A stretch of 64,000 bases of DNA, taken from the NCBI RefSeq assembly GCF_002007645.1, contig NZ_CP019791.1:3526593-3590592 (forward strand), read 5' to 3'. Source of the stretch: Anaerohalosphaera lusitana. GTDB lineage: Bacteria; Planctomycetota; Phycisphaerae; Sedimentisphaerales; Anaerohalosphaeraceae. Below the pieces are notes generated by a model. The model was given only the letters and a program-made list of their open reading frames with translations. It searched no databases and was not told where the DNA came from. A program made the translations under genes and the position numbers. Shown here in pieces: positions 1 to 8,627 of the stretch (the first letter of the stretch is position 1; the number at the start of each line of letters is the position of its first letter).

Positions 1-472
1 CGTCCGCCGGGTTACCGCGAACGGAGTCACAAGCTTCCGTAACGTCCCCTCAGCAGGATCACGTCACGCACTCGAAACCTATCTCGTGATCCGCAAAGTC
101 GAAGGCCTTCAAGCAGGCCTGTACAGATACCTGCCCGTCGAACACAAACTCGAACTGATAAGAACTGAAAAAGGCATCGAAGGCAGACTCGCCCAGGCAT
201 GCTGCGGCCAGACTTTCATCGCAACCGCCGCCGTCTCTTTCGTATGGACCTCGGTCCCCTACCGCATGGAATGGCGGTACACCGTCGCCTCGCCAAAGCT
301 CATCGCCCTCGATGCCGGGCATATCGCCCAGAACCTGTACCTCGCTGTCGAAGCGATCAACGCAGGAACCTGCGCAATAGCCGCATATTTCCAGGACCAG
401 GTCGACCACGTCATAGGACTCGACGGCAAAGACGAATTCGCGGTCTACATCGCCCCCGTGGGAAAAGTATAG
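1..472 (+). CDS. SagB-type nitroreductase/dehydrogenase, 3' part
   Basis: The reading frame is open from the first codon of the window (base 2) to the stop at 470-472, so this is the C-terminal part of a gene that starts outside. The translation contains the stretch PSAGSRHALETYL, then GLYRY, and later LDAGHIAQNLYLAVEA and a C-terminal region rich in I/V/A. These are the conserved blocks of the nitroreductase-fold SagB-type dehydrogenases, FMN-dependent flavoproteins of the cytoplasm. No thiazole/oxazole peptide-modification partners are visible here, so a free-standing oxidoreductase role is as likely as a role in peptide modification. The GTG at 86 is an internal codon, not the start. Family assignment is fairly sure; the substrate is unknown. 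Confidence 0.8.
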   Translation, partial: VRRVTANGVTSFRNVPSAGSRHALETYLVIRKVEGLQAGLYRYLPVEHKLELIRTEKGIEGRLAQACCGQTFIATAAVSFVWTSVPYRMEWRYTVASPKLIALDAGHIAQNLYLAVEAINAGTCAIAAYFQDQVDHVIGLDGKDEFAVYIAPVGKV

Positions 473-595
473 CAGAGTAGCATCAGAAGGCTTGCTGAAC
501 ATCCAGCAAAAACATGGAAGGCCGACTCCAACGCTGACACGACTCAGGCTTTCTATAAAGGCGTAGTGATAATTGGGTTAAACCAGGGAGCAGTC

Positions 596-3500
596 ATGTC
601 TAATAACAAGATCAGTCGAAGAGATTTTCTCACCATCAGTGCAGCCGGTACCGCCGGTCTTCTTCTGCCAGGCCTTGAAAAACTCACGCTTGCTGCGGAT
701 GTCCGGTCAAGATACAGAGAGCTGATACCCGCAAAGAAGAACCTTCCCCGTGCCTGGGAACGGTCGCTTTTCCTCAGGGGCGAGCCTCAAGTCTATTCCG
801 GCGACAACCTCAAATATATCGGCATGCCGGTGGGCGGTCTATGCGCAGGCCAGGTCTATCTCGGCGGTGACGGCAAGCTGTGGCTGTGGGACATTTTCAA
901 CAAGTATGTCCACGGCGTTTGCAACAAGGGCAGAAACGGCGAGAACTACGTCGAGCCGCTAACGCAGCGATCCCCTTTCGAACAGGGCTTCGCGATCGAA
1001 GTCGAGACCGCTGATAAAATGGTCGCCAAAACGCTGAACAAAGACGGTTTCAACGACATAGAATTCCGCGGCGAGTATCCCATCGGACACGTGTATTACC
1101 GGGACGCGGACCTGCCCGTCGAGATCAAGCTGCGAGCGTTCTCCCCTTTCATACCGCTGGACACCGACGCTTCAAGCTATCCCGCCGCGATAATGAACTA
1201 CACCGTTACCAACACATCAGACACGTCCATAAAGGTAAGACTCGCAGGCTCAATAGAAAACCCCGTCTGCCTGCATACCGGTTCCGATGAAACAGTCATG
1301 CGGCGCAACAACGTCATACGCAGTAAACAGATGACCTGCATACAGTGCAGTGCACACAAGCCCCCGCAGAACTACTCCGGACCCAAGCGCAAAGACATCC
1401 TTTTCGAGGATTTCGAAAAAGACAACTACAAAGACTGGAACGTCGAAGGAACAGCTTTCGGCGACGCCCCTGTGATCGCCGAAGACATGCCCGCATACCA
1501 GGGCAAAGTCGGTCAAAAAGGCGAAAGGCTCATCAATTCCCACAACGTACGCAACGGAGAAAACATCCCGCAGGGTGATGCTCATGTCGGCAAAATGACC
1601 AGCCGAAAGTTCACCCTCAAACGCAGGTACATCAATTTCCTGATCGGCGGAGGCAGCCGCAAAGACGCCACCTGCATGAATCTCATCATCGACGGCGAAG
1701 CGGTTCGCATCGCAACAGGCAAAAATTCTAATACGATGCACCAGGCGTTCTGGGATGTCGCCGAATACGAAGGCCGAAATGCGAAAATCGAGATCGTTGA
1801 CAATTTCAAAGGCGGCTGGGGAAACATCGGCGTCGATCATATAGTCTTCAGCGACAAAAAGGCTGACCCACTCGAAGAAGTCCCCCTGCAAGAGAGAAGC
1901 GATTTCGGCACGATCGCACTCGCCCTGCTGGCCGGCAAAGGCAAAGATGTAGCGACCGCCCAGGGCAACGATAAGCCATTCAGTATCTCCCGCGATCCCG
2001 GCACCGCTGTCGACCAGGCAGACAAACCCTTTTCAGACAAAATGACCGGAGCAGTGATCCGCGAACTCCATCTTCCGCCGGGCCAAAGCGAAACCTTAAC
2101 ATTCCTCATCACATGGCACTTCCCCAATATGATCATGCCCCGCTTTGGAAATGTCGGCCGATATTACGCAACCCGCTTCAACTCCGCCCATGCGGTCGCT
2201 GAACACATCGCCGAAAACTTCGACACGCTCACAGAAACCACTCGCTCCTGGCGAGACACGTGGTACGACAGCACACTGCCGTACTGGTTCCTGGACCGAA
2301 CCTTCGCAAACATATCCACACTGGCGACCTCGACATCACACCGCTTCACCAACGGTCGCTTTTACGCATGGGAAGGCGTAGGCTGCTGCGAAGGCACATG
2401 CACTCACGTCTGGCACTACGCCCAGGCAGTAGCGAGGCTCTTCCCCGAGCTGGAGCGAATACTGCGTGAACGCGTGGATTTCGGCCTGGCATTTGAAGAA
2501 GACACAGGCATGGTCTGGTACCGCGGCGAGGTCAGCAAGGCCCCGGCCTACGACGGTCAGGCCGGCAACGTCCTCCGTGCCTACCGCGAACACCAGATGA
2601 GCCCCGACAGCAGCTTTCTAAAACGCAACTGGCCGCGCATCAAAAAGGCCATGCAGTATCTGATCAGCAAGGACACTGACAACGACGGCATCCTCGACGG
2701 AGCCCAGCCGAACACTCTCGACGCCGCCTGGTACGGCCAGATCGCATGGATCAGCTCGCTTTACAACGCCTCTCTGCGTGCAGCCGAAGCAATGGCCAAA
2801 GAAATGGGTGACCTGGATTTTGCGGCCCGCGCCGCAAAGATCGCAAAACGCGGCGCCGACCGCCTCGTCAACGACCTCTACAACGGCGAATACTTCATTC
2901 AAAAACCCGATCCCGCACACATGGATGCCATCGGCACAGACTCCGGCTGTTACATCGACCAGGTGATCGGACAATGGTGGGCATGGCAGGTCGGACTCGG
3001 CAGACTCTATTCCCAAAAGCACATCAAAAGCGCCCTCAACAGCCTCTGGAAATACAATTTCACCAAAGATGTCGGCCCGTTCAAGAAAATCTTCGAAAAA
3101 GGCAGACCCTACGCTCTCGCCGGTGACGGCGGGCTTATCATGTGCACCTGGCCCAAAGGCGGCAAACGCGACGACTGGGAAAAACACTGGCAGTTCGGCT
3201 ATTTCAACGAATGCATGAGCGGCTTCGAGCACCAGGTAGCGGCACACATGATATGGGAAGGAATGCTCAAAGAAGGCCTCGCGATCACGCGGGTTATCCA
3301 CGACCGATACAACGCCAAACTCCGCAACCCATACAATGAGATCGAGTGCAGCGACCATTACGCACGAGCGATGGCCAGTTACGGCAGCTTCCAGGCGATC
3401 TGCGGATACGAATACCACGGCCCGAAGGGATACATCGCATGGGCACCAAAGCTGCGCCCTGACAATTTCCGCGCAGCCTTCACATCCGCACAGGGCTGGG

Positions 3501-3748
3501 GAACAATCAGCCAGCAACGTACCAAGAGTAAACAAACCAACAGCCTCAAACTCAAATGGGGGAAGCTCAAACTTCGCACCCTCGCATTTGATACCGGCAG
3601 CAGTGTACAGAATTCAAAAGCTCTCGTGAAGATTAACGGCAAGAATATAAGAGCGAAAACCACCGTACAAGGAAGCCGCATCACCTTGAAACTGGAAAAC
3701 GAAGCAATCCTCGAATCCGGCGACCATCTGGAAGCCGTCATCGGCTGA
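596..3748 (+). CDS. Tat-exported GH116-type glycosidase (glucosylceramidase-like)
   Basis: A large exported glycoside hydrolase of about 1050 residues. The ATG at 596 is preferred to the upstream GTG at 566 because AGGGAG lies 5 bases before it and it opens directly into a twin-arginine signal (SRRDFLTISAAGTAG). The N-terminal half is a beta-sandwich-like region. The C-terminal half carries the (alpha/alpha)6-barrel signature of family 116 (bile acid beta-glucosidase/GBA2 relatives). EGVGCCEGTCTHVWHY holds the candidate nucleophile Glu near residue 599, and NTLDAAWYGQIAW the candidate acid/base Asp near residue 709. An insertion around residues 265-430 resembles a carbohydrate-binding jelly roll. 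Family members cleave beta-glucosides or beta-xylosides; the substrate here is unknown. The catalytic positions are inferred from motif context, not alignment. Confidence 0.82.
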   Translation: MSNNKISRRDFLTISAAGTAGLLLPGLEKLTLAADVRSRYRELIPAKKNLPRAWERSLFLRGEPQVYSGDNLKYIGMPVGGLCAGQVYLGGDGKLWLWDIFNKYVHGVCNKGRNGENYVEPLTQRSPFEQGFAIEVETADKMVAKTLNKDGFNDIEFRGEYPIGHVYYRDADLPVEIKLRAFSPFIPLDTDASSYPAAIMNYTVTNTSDTSIKVRLAGSIENPVCLHTGSDETVMRRNNVIRSKQMTCIQCSAHKPPQNYSGPKRKDILFEDFEKDNYKDWNVEGTAFGDAPVIAEDMPAYQGKVGQKGERLINSHNVRNGENIPQGDAHVGKMTSRKFTLKRRYINFLIGGGSRKDATCMNLIIDGEAVRIATGKNSNTMHQAFWDVAEYEGRNAKIEIVDNFKGGWGNIGVDHIVFSDKKADPLEEVPLQERSDFGTIALALLAGKGKDVATAQGNDKPFSISRDPGTAVDQADKPFSDKMTGAVIRELHLPPGQSETLTFLITWHFPNMIMPRFGNVGRYYATRFNSAHAVAEHIAENFDTLTETTRSWRDTWYDSTLPYWFLDRTFANISTLATSTSHRFTNGRFYAWEGVGCCEGTCTHVWHYAQAVARLFPELERILRERVDFGLAFEEDTGMVWYRGEVSKAPAYDGQAGNVLRAYREHQMSPDSSFLKRNWPRIKKAMQYLISKDTDNDGILDGAQPNTLDAAWYGQIAWISSLYNASLRAAEAMAKEMGDLDFAARAAKIAKRGADRLVNDLYNGEYFIQKPDPAHMDAIGTDSGCYIDQVIGQWWAWQVGLGRLYSQKHIKSALNSLWKYNFTKDVGPFKKIFEKGRPYALAGDGGLIMCTWPKGGKRDDWEKHWQFGYFNECMSGFEHQVAAHMIWEGMLKEGLAITRVIHDRYNAKLRNPYNEIECSDHYARAMASYGSFQAICGYEYHGPKGYIAWAPKLRPDNFRAAFTSAQGWGTISQQRTKSKQTNSLKLKWGKLKLRTLAFDTGSSVQNSKALVKINGKNIRAKTTVQGSRITLKLENEAILESGDHLEAVIG

Positions 3749-4275
3749 TCAGCCGACCATTCTCAAGATTGCCCGTGGGGGACCTGCAAATCCTGTGGGA
3801 ATCTCTGCGCAAAAAAGTAGCGGCCGCCGGTTGTGGGTATGGGGTCCGACGGCCGCATGGGCGTAGCGGATTCGGGCCTGTGAGGCCCGCATCCTGGGTA
3901 GGGTCAAATTAATTTGTATAATACAATTATACCAATACTTGCGCCCAAGTAAAATATAAATCTTGAACGCAAACCTCAAGTCGCAAAAAATTTGGGGAAA
4001 TTAGCTCAGTACAGTTCCACAAACGGTTTCATTGATAACCTGTAAAAACGCTGAGCTGGAATTCTCCAATTCCTAAAGCTTCGCTATTTTGCCTAAATCC
4101 GAACACAAGTCAAGCAATAAAACCAAAACAATCAAAAACTCACCGCCCCGCACCCTCCTGATACCCTTTATATCTTATCATAAATACTACCATATACTTA
4201 CATTCACATCACACCTGACCTTGCGTAAGTCCCTTATCAAAAGGCATTTGCATCAAAGATAACTTACGACAGACA
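3749..4275. other. Intergenic region with hairpins, no gene seen
   Basis: No convincing coding sequence. The first part is GC-rich with two stem-loops: an 11-bp stem pairing 3820-3830 with 3846-3856 (one mismatch), and a perfect CGGGCCT/AGGCCCG stem at 3873-3889. A 13-bp palindrome TTGTATAATACAA lies at 3914-3926. A 7-bp inverted repeat AGCTCAG/CTGAGCT sits at 4003-4009 and 4051-4057. The hairpins could terminate or stabilise the glycosidase transcript, but neither is followed by a clear T-tract. Confidence 0.5.
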
Positions 4276-4304
4276 TTGACACAAATACCGAAAACAGCTA
4301 TAAT
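4276..4304 (+). promoter_or_regulatory. Consensus sigma-70-type promoter
   Basis: TTGACA at 4276-4281 and TATAAT at 4299-4304 are both perfect consensus hexamers with a 17-bp spacer. They lie 90 bases upstream of the secreted metalloprotease-like gene, giving a leader of roughly 80 bases. Confidence 0.85.
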
Positions 4305-4393
4305 TCAAAGTTAGGAGGGCCCATTTAGGAGCAGGCATAGCACGCAGTTCGAGGAGAGGCCCGTAACGGTACTTTTTTTAGGAGGTATTTTCC
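4305..4393 (+). promoter_or_regulatory. 5' leader with four Shine-Dalgarno-like motifs
   Basis: Between the promoter and the ATG at 4394 there are four GGAG-type motifs: TTAGGAGGG near 4312, TTAGGAGCA near 4328, GAGGAGAGG near 4351 and AGGAGGT at 4380-4386. The last is correctly spaced for the start codon. The others have no following ATG, so they may act as decoy or standby ribosome sites or be part of a fold (GGGCCC near 4317 can face GGCCC near 4358). Confidence 0.4.
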
Positions 4394-6010
4394 ATGCGAT
4401 CACTAACCATCAATCGCCCGATCTGCGCCGCGATCATGTTGCTCTCGCTCTGCTGCATGCCGACAGTAGCATCTGCCGCCGAGCACATTGTCGTCCCCGT
4501 AGTCGTCAACGTCGTCGACAGCTCAGACGCAAGCCAGGTTGAAGCAGCCGTCGCCCGGGCAAATGAAATCCTTGACCAGGCAGGCATAAGCCTCGTCGTA
4601 GTAAAAACCAATCAGCCCTTCAACGTCGGAGACAACGACGGCGACCTGACCTATGCCGAAGGCGAAGAAGCACAGGAAGCCGGCAGGCAGGAGCTAGACA
4701 ACACCTGCGGAGCGGGCAAGGGCCTTAAACTCACCATCGCAGATGACTGCTGGACGGAGGACCCCACCACCGCGGGCTGGGCCATTCACCGCAATCCCAC
4801 AGTCGTAGTCGAACCCGACGCCGATCCGCAGAAGATGGGACGAACCGTCGCACACGAGTTCTGCCACGCTCTGACGCTGGATTACGACAAGTATGCAGCC
4901 GAAGACGCCAACAGCATCATGTACGGCTACACCGACGGAGGCACGGAAATGACAGAAGACGAGATCGAGGAGATCCGCAAACAGGCAAAAAAACGCGGCT
5001 GGGCATTCAACCTCGAGCCCGTATTTCCGGACCGCCCCTCGACAATGCCCTCCGGAGCTGAACGCGTACTGGACGTACACGGCGCGGTACTTGACGGCTG
5101 CGACGACCTGGTCCTGTCCGACGGAACCGGTTTTATCGATCCTATGTTTGGATTCGTAGACATTATCGAAACATCAGTTTTCATCCCAAGCCCCATCGAG
5201 CCGACCAGCACAGCGAGCGTAGAGATCCACCTGGACGGCACGTTCATGCCGCATCAGACTCTGGCAACGGTATACGAAATCGAGATCGATCAGAATGGTG
5301 ACGGCATTTCGGACGGGCTTCTGGAAGCCGAGGTTTTCAACCCCTCAGGCATACCGGAGGGCTTTGCTCTTTACGAGGATTATGCAACCGGTAATATGAC
5401 GGACGTTCAACTTTTGATTCACGAAAACCACGCACACGACCGCGGCCCGGCAGTACTGGACAATCACTCACTTGAGATCATCATGCCCGCTGAGATGCTG
5501 ACCGGCCCGACCGACATCCCGGGCATGCCCTTCCTCAACGCCGCTATATCTTCATACACAACCGAGATCCCCGAGATGGGCGGGATGAGCCTTACGGACC
5601 CACCTAGCGACTGGTTCACCATCGCGGTCCCGGAACCCGGCAGTACCTGCTGCCATCCCGAGATCACTTTCTCCGCCCTGCCCGATCCCGCCATGATGCG
5701 AATCCAGGGCTGCGGCCTGACAGGTGAGTTCGAAGTATACATCGACGGCATGCCCGTAGGCATGTCCCAGGCGAGCCCGGCCGGCTATTTCGCAGTTGCC
5801 GTTCCTTCCGCCCCCAGCTTCGGCCCAGGCGAGCACCTCGTACTGGTCCGCGAGATCGACGACTCCGCCCCGACAGGCGCCGCCTACGCGGTTGGTGCAT
5901 TCACCGGCCTGCCGCCAATTCCTGCCGACATTACAGGCGACGGAATGGTCGACATGCAGGACCTTGCCGAACTCGCCGCAAATTGGCTCATGGGAACCGG
6001 CCCAATGTAA
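4394..6010 (+). CDS. Secreted zinc-metalloprotease-like protein with C-terminal dockerin-like motif
   Basis: A 538-residue exported protein. It opens with a Sec signal peptide (hydrophobic core ICAAIMLLSLCC, cleavage near VASAA). A metzincin-like region has HEFCH at residues 154-158 followed by ALTLDYD and, about 15 residues on, SIMYG, which resembles a Met-turn. The middle is beta-rich and of no recognised family. The C-terminus is DITGDGMVDMQDLAELAANWL, a single EF-hand/dockerin-like motif shared with several other exported proteins of this window. The likely activity is an extracellular zinc-dependent peptidase. The third zinc ligand is not obvious (Asp in LDYD is a candidate), so catalysis is unproven. 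An AGGAGGT ribosome site lies 7 bases upstream and a terminator follows, so it is a single-gene unit. Confidence 0.7.
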   Translation: MRSLTINRPICAAIMLLSLCCMPTVASAAEHIVVPVVVNVVDSSDASQVEAAVARANEILDQAGISLVVVKTNQPFNVGDNDGDLTYAEGEEAQEAGRQELDNTCGAGKGLKLTIADDCWTEDPTTAGWAIHRNPTVVVEPDADPQKMGRTVAHEFCHALTLDYDKYAAEDANSIMYGYTDGGTEMTEDEIEEIRKQAKKRGWAFNLEPVFPDRPSTMPSGAERVLDVHGAVLDGCDDLVLSDGTGFIDPMFGFVDIIETSVFIPSPIEPTSTASVEIHLDGTFMPHQTLATVYEIEIDQNGDGISDGLLEAEVFNPSGIPEGFALYEDYATGNMTDVQLLIHENHAHDRGPAVLDNHSLEIIMPAEMLTGPTDIPGMPFLNAAISSYTTEIPEMGGMSLTDPPSDWFTIAVPEPGSTCCHPEITFSALPDPAMMRIQGCGLTGEFEVYIDGMPVGMSQASPAGYFAVAVPSAPSFGPGEHLVLVREIDDSAPTGAAYAVGAFTGLPPIPADITGDGMVDMQDLAELAANWLMGTGPM

Positions 6011-6033
6011 TAGCACTGCCCACTCATATTCAC

Positions 6034-6067
6034 AAAGGCTGCGAGTCACACGACTTGCAGCCTTTTT
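6034..6067 (+). terminator. Rho-independent terminator
   Basis: AAAGGCTGCGAGTC pairs with GACTTGCAGCCTTT (one G-T wobble) across a four-base loop, followed by a T-run. It closes the metalloprotease-like gene transcript. Confidence 0.9.
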
Positions 6068-6079
6068 TCATTGACGTGG

Positions 6080-6108
6080 TTGGAAAACCGCCCAACCGAT
6101 GATATAAT
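6080..6108 (+). promoter_or_regulatory. Promoter of xseA, apparently giving a leaderless mRNA
   Basis: TTGGAA at 6080-6085 and a perfect TATAAT at 6103-6108 with a 17-bp spacer. The start codon of xseA is at 6117, only 8 bases after the -10 box, so transcription would begin at or next to the ATG. Confidence 0.7.
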
Positions 6109-6116
6109 CACCCGCC

Positions 6117-7493
6117 ATGGCAAAAAAACAGAAAAAAATCTACTCCGTAAGCGAAGTCAACGCGATCGTCAAGATGGTGCTCGAAGCCAATCTGCCCCCG
6201 CGTCTCACCATAAGCGCCGAGATCAGCGGCTGGAAGCACCACCGCAGCGGACACTGCTACTTCTCGCTAAAGGACCCCGGCGGCATAATCCCCTGCGTCA
6301 TGTGGCGCAGCAATTTCGCCAAAACAAAGTTCCGCCCCGAAGACGGCATGGCAGTACTCGCCACCGGCTACGTCGACGTCTACGAAAGAGGCGGCAAATA
6401 CCAGTTCTACGCAGAACGCATGGAACCGGCAGGCGTCGGTCAGCTCCAGGTCGCCTTCGAACAAATGGTCAAACGCCTCACCGAAGAGGGCCTTTTCGCA
6501 GACGAGCACAAAAAACCGATCCCAAAATACCCCATGCGGATCGGCGTTATGACCAGCGAATCCGGCGCAGCCGTCCGCGACATATCCGACAGCATCTACA
6601 ACCGCTGGCCATGCGCTGAGCTGACCCTCTTCCCCGTCCCCGTCCAGGGCGAGGGCGCAGCCGCAAAGATCGCCGATGCTATCCGCGAAGTGAACCGCCG
6701 AAACGATAAACTCAACCTCGACGTCCTCATCATCGGCCGTGGCGGCGGCTCGCTCGAAGACCTCTGGCAGTTCAACGAAGAAGCCGTCGCGCGGGCAATA
6801 TACGATTCACAGGTCCCCATCATCAGCGCGGTCGGCCATGAAGTCGACGTCACCATCGCCGACCTCGTCGCCGACGCACGAGCCTCCACACCCACCAAAG
6901 CCGGCGTCATCGCGGTCCCCGACGTCAACGAAGTAATGGACGCCCTCAGCACAACACAAAAACGCCTCGCAATGTCGCTACGCAGCCGACTCGACCTCGC
7001 CCGCCAGCAGCTCCACGCGATCCAGGCCAGCGTCGTATTCCGCAGGGCCGACTGGACCGTCAACCAGTCACGCCAACTGCTCGACGAAACTACCACCGAC
7101 CTCGTCCAGTCGATGCAAGGCCGACTCGCCGGCCACCGCGCCGAACTCGACCTGTCTCGGGACAAAATACGCCAGATCGAACCACACCGCCTGCTCGGCC
7201 GCAAACAGCTCCATCTTGAATCCCTCAGCAGCAGCCTGCGAAGCTCCACAAAGGAAGTAATCGCGAAAAGGCAGTTGCAAATGACCGCGATTGAGAATAA
7301 ATTGAGTGCGCTCGACCCCAAGGCCGTCCTCAAACGAGGCTACAGCATGACGGTAAACGACAAGACCGGTAAGGTCGTCACAAACTCGGCCGACGCCGAG
7401 ATCGGCGACCGGATCGTAACCGAACTCGCAAGCCGCGAAAAGCTCACAAGCACGGTCAAAACAAAACAAGAAACCAGCCGTTCAGCCGACTAG
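6117..7493 (+). CDS. xseA: Exodeoxyribonuclease VII large subunit
   Basis: A 458-residue protein, close to the usual family length. The N-terminal OB-fold begins YSVSEVNAIVKMVLE and includes GHCYFSLKD. The catalytic domain includes IGVMTSESGAAVRDI, IIGRGGGSLEDLW, AVGHEVDVTIADLVADARASTPT and, near the end, LKRGYSM, all characteristic of XseA. With XseB it degrades single-stranded DNA from both ends into short oligonucleotides, in repair and recombination. The ATG at 6117 starts the conserved N-terminus and has no Shine-Dalgarno sequence. Together with the -10 box 8 bases upstream this suggests leaderless translation. xseB follows after 44 bases. Confidence 0.96.
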   Translation: MAKKQKKIYSVSEVNAIVKMVLEANLPPRLTISAEISGWKHHRSGHCYFSLKDPGGIIPCVMWRSNFAKTKFRPEDGMAVLATGYVDVYERGGKYQFYAERMEPAGVGQLQVAFEQMVKRLTEEGLFADEHKKPIPKYPMRIGVMTSESGAAVRDISDSIYNRWPCAELTLFPVPVQGEGAAAKIADAIREVNRRNDKLNLDVLIIGRGGGSLEDLWQFNEEAVARAIYDSQVPIISAVGHEVDVTIADLVADARASTPTKAGVIAVPDVNEVMDALSTTQKRLAMSLRSRLDLARQQLHAIQASVVFRRADWTVNQSRQLLDETTTDLVQSMQGRLAGHRAELDLSRDKIRQIEPHRLLGRKQLHLESLSSSLRSSTKEVIAKRQLQMTAIENKLSALDPKAVLKRGYSMTVNDKTGKVVTNSADAEIGDRIVTELASREKLTSTVKTKQETSRSAD

Positions 7494-7537
7494 CCAGGCG
7501 AATAAAGAACGGCACATTCAAAATAAACGGTTAAACA

Positions 7538-7828
7538 ATGGCAAAAAAAGGCAGCAAAAACGACATAACTAAATTAACATTCGAACAGTCCATCGAAAAC
7601 CTCCGCGAGATCGTCGAACACATCGAACGAGGCGAGGTCCCCCTCCAGGAAAGCATCGAACAGTACGAACAGGGCATGGAACTGATCAAACACTGCAGGA
7701 CCATCCTCGCCGGCGCAGAGAAAAAGATCGAAAAGATCGCAGCCGAACAGCAGCAAGAAAATGAAGAACCCGCCGAAGAAGAAATAGAAGAAGACTTCGA
7801 CGACGAGGACGAAGAAGGTTTATTTTAA
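7538..7828 (+). CDS. xseB: Exodeoxyribonuclease VII small subunit
   Basis: A 96-residue protein with the XseB core (LTFEQSIENLREIVEHIERG, then PLQESIEQYEQGMELIKHC). It binds the C-terminal helices of XseA in exonuclease VII. The last 25 residues are almost entirely Glu/Asp, an acidic tail longer than in the roughly 80-residue enterobacterial protein. It lies 44 bases after xseA on the same strand, consistent with co-transcription. Confidence 0.93.
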   Translation: MAKKGSKNDITKLTFEQSIENLREIVEHIERGEVPLQESIEQYEQGMELIKHCRTILAGAEKKIEKIAAEQQQENEEPAEEEIEEDFDDEDEEGLF

Positions 7829-7847
7829 ACCGGAACAAATTCAAGGG

Positions 7848-7875
7848 TTGCAGTCACATTTTTTCCCAGTATAAT
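7848..7875 (+). promoter_or_regulatory. Promoter of tRNA-Leu
   Basis: TTGCAG at 7848-7853, a 16-bp spacer and TATAAT at 7870-7875. The tRNA begins 13 bases after the -10 box. Confidence 0.75.
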
Positions 7876-7888
7876 ACCCCCTCCAAAC

Positions 7889-7972
7889 GCGAGCGTGGCG
7901 GAATTGGCAGACGCGCCAGGTTTAGGTCCTGGTACCCTTTTGGGTGTGGAGGTTCGACTCCTCTCGCTCGCA
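7889..7972 (+). tRNA. tRNA-Leu (anticodon UAG)
   Basis: An 84-base cloverleaf. The acceptor stem GCGAGCG (7889-7895) pairs with CGCTCGC (7965-7971), with discriminator A at 7972. The anticodon stem CCAGG/CCTGG encloses the loop TTTAGGT, giving anticodon TAG. The variable arm is long, as expected for leucine, and the T-arm contains GGTTCGACTCC. The 3' CCA is not encoded. Confidence 0.97.
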
Positions 7973-8000
7973 TTTTTAGAACACCGAAGATTCGCACATC

Positions 8001-8585
8001 CTACTTAATCAGCCCCGCGATCCTCTTGAACTGCTCATGCTCGGCCGTCCCCAGCAGCTCGAACAGCGCCATCTCCGTCGTCGACAACACCGCCCCTTCC
8101 GACTCCATCCGCCTGATCGCAATGTCCCGATTCTCCGCCGTACGCGACGAAACCGCATCCGTCACCAGGTGCACATTATACCCCTTCTCAAGCAGATCAA
8201 CCGCCGTCTGACACACGCAAATATGCGCCTCGATCCCCGCCAGCAGCACGTTCCTGCACTCCGTCGCCGCCAGCCTCTCGACAAACTCCGGCTCAGCCAT
8301 ACACGAAAACGCCATCTTCTCGACCGCCTCCTCCGCGTCCAGATGCCCGCGCAGCTCCTCAACCGTACGCCCCAGCGCCCGCGGATACTGCTCGCAATAA
8401 ACGGTCGGCAGCCTCAGCAGACCCGCCGCCTCCGCCAGGATCGCCAGATTCCGCACCAGCCGCTCCCGCTCGTGCATCACCGCCGTCAGCTTTTCCTGCA
8501 CATCGACTATAACCAGACATGTATCATCCGCACCGAGCATCAAAGGCCCTTCCCTCTCATACACAATTGGAAAATTATCAGACAT
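8001..8585 (-). CDS. Isochorismatase-family cysteine hydrolase
   Basis: A 194-residue cytoplasmic hydrolase of the isochorismatase-like superfamily. The catalytic triad is in place: Asp28 in CLVIVDVQEK, Lys90 in VEKMAFSC and Cys123 in GIEAHICVCQTA. The pattern LLLAGIEAHICVCQT resembles the ISOC1/2 and YcaC-like branch rather than true isochorismate hydrolases, and the substrate cannot be told. It stands alone on the minus strand between tRNA-Leu and the anti-sigma/sigma pair, 42 bases from the latter. No clear Shine-Dalgarno sequence precedes the ATG. Confidence 0.85.
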   Translation of the reverse strand: MSDNFPIVYEREGPLMLGADDTCLVIVDVQEKLTAVMHERERLVRNLAILAEAAGLLRLPTVYCEQYPRALGRTVEELRGHLDAEEAVEKMAFSCMAEPEFVERLAATECRNVLLAGIEAHICVCQTAVDLLEKGYNVHLVTDAVSSRTAENRDIAIRRMESEGAVLSTTEMALFELLGTAEHEQFKRIAGLIK

Positions 8586-8627
8586 GGATCAATGATATGC
8601 GACCGACCGCAAACGTCAAGCCCCTAA

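Noticed and set aside
2618-3535. 305-residue open frame on the minus strand
   Set aside because: It is antisense to the GH116 gene, has no ribosome site and no family resemblance; it is a by-product of GC-rich coding.
3994-4070. Possible tRNA (GGGGAAATTAGCTCAG resembles a tRNA 5' half)
   Set aside because: No D-loop GG, no anticodon stem, no T-arm and no matching acceptor 3' strand follow.
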